The translations under genes were made by a program, and so were the position numbers. From positions 1-38,889 of the forward strand of contig JAQGDQ010001478.1 in assembly GCA_030141605.1 (NCBI GenBank): a stretch of DNA of 38,889 nucleotides. Direction: 5' to 3'. This DNA is from Tubiluchus corallicola (taxonomy: Eukaryota; Priapulida; Priapulimorpha; Priapulimorphida; Tubiluchidae). How positions within the stretch are numbered: position 1 is the stretch's first letter; every line of letters starts with the position of its first letter. Positions 31,561 to 38,889 of the stretch are shown here, piece after piece. The notes beneath the pieces are model-generated. The model saw only the letters and a program-made list of their open reading frames with translations. It was not told where the DNA came from and made no database searches.

Positions 31561-32501
31561 GTATGTTTTGCTAGACTTCTGTACCGGTGCTGGGTAGTAT
31601 ATATAATATTAATAATGCCGTATGCCATCATATCAATTGTTTCGGTCATAGTAAAGATCGTTTATAGTAACATGAAATTAAACTTTATTGATGGTTAAAA
31701 TTTATAAAATGAAATAGAATTTACCCCAGGGCTAACAGATTATTAAAACCATTAAAGGAAATCTTATTTCTGTTTCGGTTCATTTTAACTTCTTTATGTT
31801 CTTTATACACTGTATTTTATTGTTATCCACATATTACAAGCGCAGTTTGAGTTCCAGATGTCTTTCATGTAAAGCCAAATTACTTCCTTAATTTGATCAA
31901 TCACTCTCTGTGCATATGCATCCCAGGGTTATTTCACTGCTATTAGTAATACTACTACTGTTGCACTACGATTAAGTGCTACAAAATTTTCTTAAAATTT
32001 ATACTAATTTGAGAAGGGTAGGTGACTTCATAACCAAATAGTCCTTCCCTACCCTTTCTCCTTCACCCCCTGATAATTTCCTATATGCATATTGTATCCT
32101 AGTTATTAATTAATGCAGTTACAGTCCTTTTTGCCTTCTGGTCTAAATAAATGAGATGAATAAAAAAATCTGGCAATAATTTTTTATGTTTCTCATTATT
32201 CTGCATTGCAGTGTACTAGGGTAATTAATTCTTTTATTTTTTAATTTTTATTAAAATGTTTCAGTTTGCATACACTTTTTGCTGAAATCTTACTTATAAT
32301 GCATTTTTGGGTTTTGCCGATAGTCACAGTAAATCCCGCGACTGGTTACTTTGCAGTTTACACTTTCATACTTTTGCATCGTGTCTCTGCTGAACCTCTT
32401 TCTAATTCATTTCTTTTCTCTTTTTCTCTATCTCTGTCTATTATTTTATCTTAACTACTCCCTGTTTTTCTATAATTCTCTCTCTTGTAAATTAAGTTTT
32501 T

Positions 32502-32918
32502 TCACTTTTCATGGTGGTCTGACAAGCTTTGCTTCTTGACCACCATACAGCATCTATTTCTTGTTGATAAACTATTATGTAGTTTAGTAACTATGTTAGT
32601 ACACTTCTGTTAAATTTTTGTAATTATATTTGGAATTTTTTCACTTTTCATGGTGGTCTTACAAGCTTTGCTTCTTGACCACCATACAGCATCTATTTCT
32701 TGTTGACAAACTATTATGTAGTTTATTAACTATGTTGGTACACTTCTGTTAAATTTTTGTAATTATATTTGGAATTTTTTCACTTTTCATGGTGGTCTCA
32801 CAAGCTTTGCTTCTTGACCACCATGCAGCATGTATTTCTTGTTGACAGACTATTATGTAGTTTAGTAACTATGTTAGTACACTTCTGTTAAATTTTTGTA
32901 ATTATATTTGGAATTTTT
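32502..32918. repeat. Tandem array, 139-bp unit, 3 copies, with conserved hairpin
   Basis: Three 139-bp copies start at TCACTTTTC (32502, 32641, 32780), with few differences. Each contains the perfect inverted repeat ATGGTGGTC ... GACCACCAT with an 18-nt loop (TTACAAGCTTTGCTTCTT or a close variant). Copy-to-copy changes lie outside the stem: TCTGACAAG, TCTTACAAG and TCTCACAAG in the loop. The array lies in PDIA4 intron 1, sense orientation. Confidence 0.95.
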
Positions 32919-34600
32919 TCCCTAACTATATCATGCTATAGTCTACTAATGTAGTTCTGTTACAATTATTGTAACTATATTTCATTTTCTAGTTATAGGG
33001 CATAATAGTTAAAGATAATAATGCAAATTGTAATGTAAAAATACATGCTGAAGTGATAATAAATTACAATTACACTGATTACTTACTATTTTTAAGGCCA
33101 CATTTTTTAAAAGTTTTGTCATTAATTTACATTATAAAAACTCTGTTAACATGCGTAATTGGTCAAGCTGTGTACGGTTCATGTACACGTTGTACAGCAC
33201 AAGGTACACTTTCTTTTTACAATTACATACATGTAATTAATACAAAATAATTGAAAACTAAGTGAGGCCAAAATTATTCTAAAACTACTTCAGATTAAGC
33301 TGATGAAGATGTTTTTTTTTTGTTCAAACACCAGGTGGCTGCTGTAAAAATGTATCTTTATAACTGCATGTTCTAATTTTGGGTAAGATAAACTGATAGC
33401 CACGGCAATCAGATTAACGAAGATTTAGAAGCAAACGGGATTCTTGTCCTGTGAACTACTACAAGCTCATTTTCTGTGGTCGTCAACATGGTTCAACATT
33501 TTACTGACCATCTTTTTGATCTTTTCGAGATTTTTACATTCTTCAATTTATAGTTTATAATGGAATAACTGGCAGTTGTGCTCTAGCATACTCAGAATAC
33601 TTTGGAAAATGTTAGCACAAGTTAGTAATGCTAACGATAATGATACACATTGATGATCATCTCATATCGTATCGATACGAAAAATTTGTTTTTGTCGTTA
33701 TCATTACCGTAGACTTTTTTACTTTTTTTCAGCAATTATGCAAATTAAGAAGTGGACAAAAAGAATTATTTAATATTATAAGTTTGTTAGACTCCGAATC
33801 ATTTTCTTGTACTTTCGCCTGGCAATAACGGCTATCTTCATTCTCAAAAGTATACGGATCCCTTTATACACTTAGAAAGATGACTTATACGCTTTGAATC
33901 CGATGTGCACATATCAAATACACTTACGATATTTTTACTATCACTTTGCCAGTCATGTGTAGCTTGCTTAGATAAATATTTTTATCACAGTAATATGTTT
34001 GTCTGTTGCAACTTACTTATTCATGAATCATTATGACAAACAAACTTGTGTTTCATAACTAGCAACCCTTTAAGTATACAAAACTGAACGTATTGAAGAA
34101 GTTAATAATTTTAGTTATTAATGATACTCTTTCTGTTATTTGCATCAATTTTCTAACTTCGGTATCATTTTTATTGTTCGAAATAATTCATCGTATCGCC
34201 TAGAAAATAGTTTGTCGTTATCGCATTGTTGGAAAAAAGTATCATGTCATATCACCAAATCTGTGTCATTTAACATCCCCAGCGCAAAGTGTCATTTACA
34301 GGCACTTTTTGTGCTTTTAAGGCGTAACACAGAACAAGAGTTCGACAGCTGGATCTGAGATGGATTCCCTTTTCGCCTTTCTTTAGGTGCTTTAGGCATT
34401 TGCCTATAATTAAACTCAAATGATGTCAATAACACACACAAATAACAAAAAGAGACAAACAACTTACAATCATACAATTTACAACACGGCACACACGTAC
34501 AAAATTACCATAAAACGAAAAGGTCATCAGGTGAGGCACTGGGAAAGATCCAGAATTCGGTCCTTACTCACTTCACACTCTTGTGGCAGGGACCTAGTCA

Positions 34601-35967
34601 CATTGACTGCCCAACCTTAGATGTTAAAGTGGTAATTACACACATAACACATAATACATTGACTGCTCAATGTTAGATATTAAAGTGATAACTACAGACA
34701 TAACACATAATACATTGACTGCTCAATGTTAGGTATTAAAGTGATAACTACAGACATAACACATAATACATTGACTGCTCAATGTTAGGTATTAAAGTGA
34801 TAACTACAGACATAACACATAATACATTGACTGCTCAACGTTAGGTGTTAAAGTGATAACTACAGACATAACACATAATACATTGACTGCTCAACCTTAG
34901 ATATTAAAGTGATAACTACAGACATAACACATAATACATTGACTGCTCAATGTTAGATATTAAAGTGATAACTACAGACATAACACATAATACATTGACT
35001 GCTCAATGTTAGGTATTAAAGTGATAACTACAGACATAACACATAATACATTGACTGCTCAATGTTAGATATTAAAGTGATAACTACAGACATAACACAT
35101 AATACATTGACTGCTCAATGTTAGGTATTAAAGTGATAACTACAGACATAACACATAATACATTGACTGCTCAACATTAGGTATTAAAGTGATAACTACA
35201 CTCATACCACATAATACATTGACTGCTCAACCTTAGATATTAAAGTGATAACTACAGACATAACACATAATACATTGACTGCTCAACCTTAGATGTTAAA
35301 GTGATAACTACAGACATAACACATAATACATTGACTGCTCAACCTTAGATGTTAAAGTGATAACTACAGACATAACACATAATACATTGACTGCTCAATG
35401 TTAGATATTAAAGTGATAACTACAGACATAACACATAATACATTGACTGCTCAACATTAGGTATTAAAGTGATAACTACACTCATACCACATAATACATT
35501 GACTCCCCAACCTTAGATGTTAAAGTGATAACTACAGACATAATACATTGACTGCTCAACATTAGGTATTAAAGTGATAACTACAGACATAATACATTGA
35601 CTGCTCAACGTTAGGTATTAAAGTGATAACTACAGACATAATACATTGACTGCTCAACGTTAGGTATTAAAGTGATAACTACAGACATAATACATTGACT
35701 GCTCAACGTTAGGTATTAAAGTGATAATTGCAGACATAATACATTGACTGCTCAACGTTAGGCATTAAAGTGATACCTACAGACATAATACATAATACAT
35801 TGACTGCTCAACGTTAGGCATTAAAGTGATAACAACAGACATAACACACAATACATTGACTGCTCAACATTAGCTATTAAAGTGATAACAACAGACATAA
35901 CACATAATACATTGACTGCTCAACATTAGCTATTAAAGTGATAACTACAGACGTAACACATAATACA
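34601..35967. repeat. Minisatellite, 56-bp unit with a 49-bp sub-block, about 24-25 copies
   Basis: The unit is GTGATAACTACAGACATAAC, ACATAATACATTGACTGCTC and AATGTTAGGTATTAAA. From about 35530 to 35780 a block of five units lacks 7 bp (CACATAA), giving a 49-bp period. The 56-bp form then returns for the last copies. Variant positions (AATGTTAG, AACCTTAG, AACGTTAG, AACATTAG) show further sub-blocks. The array sits in PDIA4 intron 1. Confidence 0.96.
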
Positions 35968-36019
35968 AAGCACACACAGAACATCAACGTAAACCGTGTG
36001 CAAACATCAAGTGAAAACG

Positions 36020-36095
36020 TGGGTCACCTGCTACTGAGTTAGTGCGCAGAGCTTTGAGACTGGAGTTCAAATCCTGCTTTTTGTTAGCCCTTTTT
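36020..36095 (+). mobile_element. tRNA-like repeat (SINE head), weak
   Basis: GAGTTAGTGCGCAGAGC resembles an A-box/D-arm region, and AGTTCAAATCC (36064-36074) is one mismatch from the B-box consensus at a plausible distance. T-rich runs after it (CTTTTTG, TTTTTTTG) could be polymerase III terminators. The anticodon stem does not pair well. It ends about 80 bp before PDIA4 exon 2. Confidence 0.35.
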
Positions 36096-36171
36096 TTGTT
36101 CTTCTCAAACCAGTAAGTGCTGATTTGGTACTTCTCATTTTAACTTTGTTGTTTTTCTGTCATTGTTGTAG

Positions 36172-36331
36172 TCGACTTAGATGATTCGAACGAAGATGAT
36201 GACATTGAAGATGTGGATGAAGATGATGACGATTTAGAGGATGATAGTGATGTTCTTGTACTTACTCAGGAAAACTTTGACGACACAATAGCCGCTCATG
36301 ACGTAATACTTGTGGAATTTTATGCACCCTG
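36172..36331 (+). CDS. PDIA4: PDIA4/ERp72, exon 2 (acidic stretch, start of first thioredoxin domain)
   Basis: The exon follows TCATTGTTGTAG. It encodes an Asp/Glu-rich stretch (residues about 33-57, for example [18 protein letters not shown]), which in ERp72 is a low-affinity calcium-binding region. Then come [11 protein letters not shown] and [10 protein letters not shown], the first strands of a thioredoxin fold. The donor GTGAGT splits the Trp codon (TG|G) just before the active site. The same split occurs again in exon 4, showing that domain and exon were duplicated together. Confidence 0.95.
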
Positions 36332-36565
36332 GTGAGTGAGGGAAAAATCAATTAAGCTTTTTTCTGCCTGATAATGACAAAATAAAAATTTTAATGGTAG
36401 AAAAAATCATAATTGTAGGAACTTTTCGTAAGGTACCGTTACCAAACTAAATTTCATTTAAAATGTATGATTTTAGTTTTGAACCTGTGTACCTTAGCTT
36501 AATTGAGTAAGTAGAAAATGTATTAACTTTGCTTACATTGTTTACATACCTGAGTTTAATTAAAG
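36332..36565 (+). other. PDIA4: PDIA4 intron 2
   Basis: A short 234-bp AT-rich intron. Nothing else is recognisable in it. Confidence 0.9.
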
Positions 36566-36771
36566 GTGTGGTCATTGCAAGCAGCTGGCACCGGAATACG
36601 CGGCTGCTGCCACTCGCTTGAAAGACAATGATCCTCCGATACCTCTGGCAAAGGTTGATGCAACTGTCGAAAAAGAACTCGCGGAGAGATACGAGGTCCA
36701 GGGTTACCCAACTCTCAAATTTTTTCGTAATGGTGAAGCTTCAGATTACGATGGTCCCCGGGAAGAAGACG
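36566..36771 (+). CDS. PDIA4: PDIA4/ERp72, exon 3 (CGHC active site, first thioredoxin domain)
   Basis: The exon begins by completing Trp85 and gives [11 protein letters not shown]; the redox-active cysteines are Cys86 and Cys89. Then come [12 protein letters not shown] and [14 protein letters not shown], with the cis-proline Pro133 opposite the active site, and [10 protein letters not shown] at the end. All hallmarks of a catalytically competent a-type domain are present. The sequence ([17 protein letters not shown]-x-GPRE) resembles the second thioredoxin domain of vertebrate ERp72 at least as much as the first. The donor is GACG|GTATGA. Confidence 0.96.
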
Positions 36772-37002
36772 GTATGATTTACTTGTAAACTGGTGTATGG
36801 CAGCGCGATACTGTGAAATTTTTTTAGTTTAATTGTTATGATTGAACACCACAGATTCTACGACACTTTTACAGGAAAATGTTGTGTTTGGTAGATGTGG
36901 TACTGAAGTGATGCGGGTAACTTTTCCTTAATTAAGCTTGCTGTGAAAACTTAATATTTTTAGTTCTTAATTCTGCAAATCAACTTTAGAAACGGAATGC
37001 TT

Positions 37003-37311
37003 CTCAACTGGACTGTATTGGGAGACCTAGTAATAGTCAACTGGACAGTACTTGCAGACCTAGTAATACTCGACTGGACAGTACTTGCAGACCTAGTAAT
37101 ACTCGACTGGACAGTACTTGCAGACCTAGTAATACTCGACTGGACAGTACTTGCAGACCTAGTAATACTCGACTGGACAGTACTTGCAGACCTAGTAACA
37201 GTTAACTGGACAGTACTTGCAGACCTAGTAATACTCGACTGGACAGTACTTGCAGACCTAGTAATACTCGACTGGACAGTACTTGCAGACGTAGTAATAC
37301 TCGACTGGACA
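37003..37311. repeat. Minisatellite, 33-bp unit, about 9 copies
   Basis: About nine units of GACCTAGTAATACTCGACTG plus GACAGTACTTGCA are present. Because 33 is a multiple of 3 and the unit has no stop in one frame on each strand, both strands show an 11-residue periodic open frame (LADLVILDWTV on plus, RSASTVQSSIT on minus). The position inside a PDIA4 intron, the lack of splice sites and the near-perfect DNA identity point to a minisatellite rather than coding sequence. Confidence 0.93.
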
Positions 37312-37404
37312 TTTGTCTTCAAAATGTTCTGGACTTCCAAATGTTTCTCAATCAGCAACTCGTGGGGTCTCACTGACTTTTAATTACGACAAATGATCTC
37401 AGCT

Positions 37405-38249
37405 AATAAGCCTTTTCACAGTTTCATTGTGCGCACGTGCAGTTGCTGTAGGTCAAAGGTTAAGTGTCCCACAGCAATGCAGTTGAACTACAACTGTCAC
37501 GTGACATGTTCAGTTCAGTAACTTTTGTTGTTTTATGTGGACTTTACTTAGTTACACATTAGTCTGTGCCTAGTAGCACGATATTGCTTGGGAACAAGAA
37601 AAAATGAACTAGGTAAGGTTCTAGCTAGTTGTTAAAACTGTTACTATTATAGTAGCTGGCGGAATGTCCCAAAACAAAACTTCAAATTCCACATTGGCTT
37701 GCTAATGGTTATTTATTCTGAGAAAATAAAATAAAAGCATTTTGCAAATTCAGGTGATTATATAAGATTATTATAAAATAGGAACTAAATCATTCAGGTA
37801 TGAATTACAAAATTTTTACAAATTACAACAATTGATAAGTAGAAAAATGCTACGTGAAATAGAAATTAAACTTCTCTTTTAAGTAATCAAAAAATAATAA
37901 TAATAATCGTATTTAATTTACGTGTATTGGCCAGCCCTGGCATTTAAACTTATAGGCATCAGAAAACTGCAGAAACAGGTCACAAGCTTTTATCAAATCA
38001 TTGAATTTGGCTAAATTAAAACACACAGCATCACTTGAGTATATAAGTACAGGCTAACAAATTTAAAGCCAGAAATTCATTCAAGGCCTAAAAGGTGGCA
38101 GCACATGACAGTATGAGCTTATCCCCAACAGTTACAATAGCTCGGGCTGCAAGGCGTTGTCGAGCGTACACAAATGCGTTGTCTGGTACACTTAACCTTT
38201 GACCTTTCCACGATCATCATCAATCACTGCAACTGTGAAACGGCTTATT
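37405..38249. mobile_element. 845-bp TIR element (long copy, reverse orientation to 26101-26498)
   Basis: The termini are AATAAGCCTTTTCACAGTT (37405-37423) and AACTGTGAAACGGCTTATT (38231-38249), an inverted repeat of 19 bp with one mismatch. Subterminal inverted copies of AGGTCAAAGGTTA follow (37450-37462; reverse complement at 38193-38205). A GTCACGTGAC palindrome lies at 37496-37505. The outer parts, about 37405-37657 and 38133-38249, match the reverse complement of the 398-bp element. The middle (37658-38132) is absent from that copy. There is no transposase frame, so it is non-autonomous. No clear target-site duplication was seen. Confidence 0.85.
37658..38132. mobile_element. 475-bp insertion nested in the long TIR element
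   Basis: Comparison with the 398-bp copy places this extra segment at one point. It is bordered by TTATAGTAGCT (ending about 37657) and TTACAATAGCT (38132-38142), which agree at 9 of 11 bases and both match the single uninterrupted site in the short copy. They could be an aged target-site duplication, so the segment may be a separate insertion. The alternative is that the short copy is an internal-deletion derivative. The segment is AT-rich and has no coding frame that I recognise. Confidence 0.5.
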
Positions 38250-38471
38250 GAGGGGTAGCAATGCATCCTATTACAAATTTTTTTCAAGGACTAATTTTTC
38301 GCATGATCACAAACATTTACTATAGCAGTTTGAATTCATTTCAGAATATAAAAATTTTGTATTGTACTTGCAGATTTGCAAAATTTAGCAATTGAATATT
38401 GTTTAGAAATTTATCAATACGCATGTTTTTATAGTATCATATACATAACTTATGGACCTTCTGATATCTAG

Positions 38472-38610
38472 GCATCGTTCAGTGGATGTTGGAAAGGGGT
38501 GATCCAAATTACAAACCGCCTCCCTCTTCTGTGCTTGTACTTACAAAAGAAAACTTTACCGAGACAACCGACAATGCGGAGATAATTCTTGTGGAATTTT
38601 ATGCACCTTG
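38472..38610 (+). CDS. PDIA4: PDIA4/ERp72, exon 4 (end of first and start of second thioredoxin domain)
   Basis: The exon follows TGATATCTAG and joins in phase (G|GC = Gly) as IVQWMLERGDPNYKPPPSS, the end of the first domain and the Pro-rich linker. It then encodes VLVLTKENFTE and [10 protein letters not shown], the start of the second thioredoxin domain, closely matching vertebrate ERp72 ([20 protein letters not shown]). The donor GTAAGT again splits the Trp codon just before the expected CGHC, which must lie to the right of the window. Confidence 0.96.
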
Positions 38611-38889
38611 GTAAGTTGAGTTAAGCAAGTACTTTGAATGCAGATTTATAAACCCAAATTTGACTTTTGAGACGAGAGATTGTCCATTTTTTGTTTGCTC
38701 TTGTGACATTGTAGAAGTAGACGCTTGTGCACGGGTTACGCTTCTTGCAGGGATAGGAATTTTCCGCAGATACGCGGAATTCCGAGTTTTTGGAGACCAG
38801 TAGTGTCATTTTTGTAAATCGCGTAAATTTGTTGAGGAAATTTTTACAGACCCATTACATTATTTCACAAGCTGACCGCTAGATGGCAG
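38611..38889 (+). other. PDIA4: PDIA4 intron 4 (partial)
   Basis: The start of the next intron runs to the window edge. No exon or repeat was recognised in these 279 bases. Confidence 0.8.

Larger units (their letters stand above)
31561..36171 (+). other. PDIA4: PDIA4 intron 1
   Basis: This 4.6-kb intron contains a 139-bp x 3 array, a 56/49-bp array and a tRNA-like repeat head near its 3' end. The stretch 32919-34600 shows no recognisable gene or element. Confidence 0.85.
36772..38471 (+). other. PDIA4: PDIA4 intron 3
   Basis: This 1.7-kb intron holds a 33-bp array (37003-37311) and the long TIR element (37405-38249). Nothing else is recognisable. Confidence 0.9.

Noticed and set aside
36960-37383. 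Repeat proteins of 128 and 137 residues on opposite strands
   Set aside because: Both come from the same 33-bp minisatellite inside a PDIA4 intron. Two overlapping periodic frames on both strands are better explained by the DNA repeat.
37405-38249. hAT-type 8-bp target-site duplication for the long TIR element
   Set aside because: The bases outside the two ends do not match (CTCAGCT against GAGGGGT), so no duplication can be claimed and the superfamily stays open.

Overview
The window is AT-rich animal nuclear DNA. It has spliced genes with GT-AG introns of about 0.3-5 kb, a non-LTR retrotransposon, short inverted-repeat transposons, tRNA-like repeats and at least ten tandem arrays. Four host genes can be read exon by exon. 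Their products (an IGF2BP/Imp RNA-binding protein, a UBE2V/Mms2 ubiquitin-E2 variant, a cholinesterase/carboxylesterase-type protein and the ER oxidoreductase PDIA4/ERp72) are metazoan. The long introns and heavy minisatellite load suggest an invertebrate. A tunicate or another marine invertebrate is only a guess, because nothing in the window fixes the phylum.

Layout. Positions 1-12,662 hold the 5' part of an IGF2BP-like gene on the minus strand. Exon 1 is at 12,488-12,662 and exon 2 at 8,650-8,707. Later exons were not found and probably lie beyond the left edge. Its putative downstream intron carries a 2.5-kb array of a 46-bp unit with an embedded 897-bp higher-order duplication, plus smaller arrays of 91, 55 and 89 bp. 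About 2.5 kb away, head to head on the plus strand, is a complete four-exon UBE2V gene (15,196-24,199, 144 aa). Its first intron contains an antisense, 5'-truncated LINE with an intact 640-codon RT frame and an 11-bp target-site duplication. The same intron has a pair of perfect CArG boxes around a GTCACGTGAC palindrome just before exon 2. Positions 24,200-27,208 are intergenic and hold a 398-bp TIR element. Positions 27,209-27,949 encode the first two exons of an esterase-fold protein; no further exon is visible before the next gene. Positions 27,950-31,466 hold a 1-kb array of a 19-bp unit and the presumed PDIA4 promoter. From 31,467 to the right edge is the 5' half of PDIA4 (four exons seen: signal peptide, acidic stretch, first thioredoxin domain, start of the second). 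Its introns contain 139-, 56/49- and 33-bp arrays and an 845-bp relative of the 398-bp TIR element.

The four genes do not form a pathway. They share the neighbourhood and a heavy repeat load. The observations most worth following are the TIR element family carrying DR1-like and GTCACGTGAC motifs, the truncated esterase directly upstream of PDIA4, the very recent 897-bp duplication inside the 46-bp array, the young LINE copy, and the CArG/E-box cluster in UBE2V intron 1.
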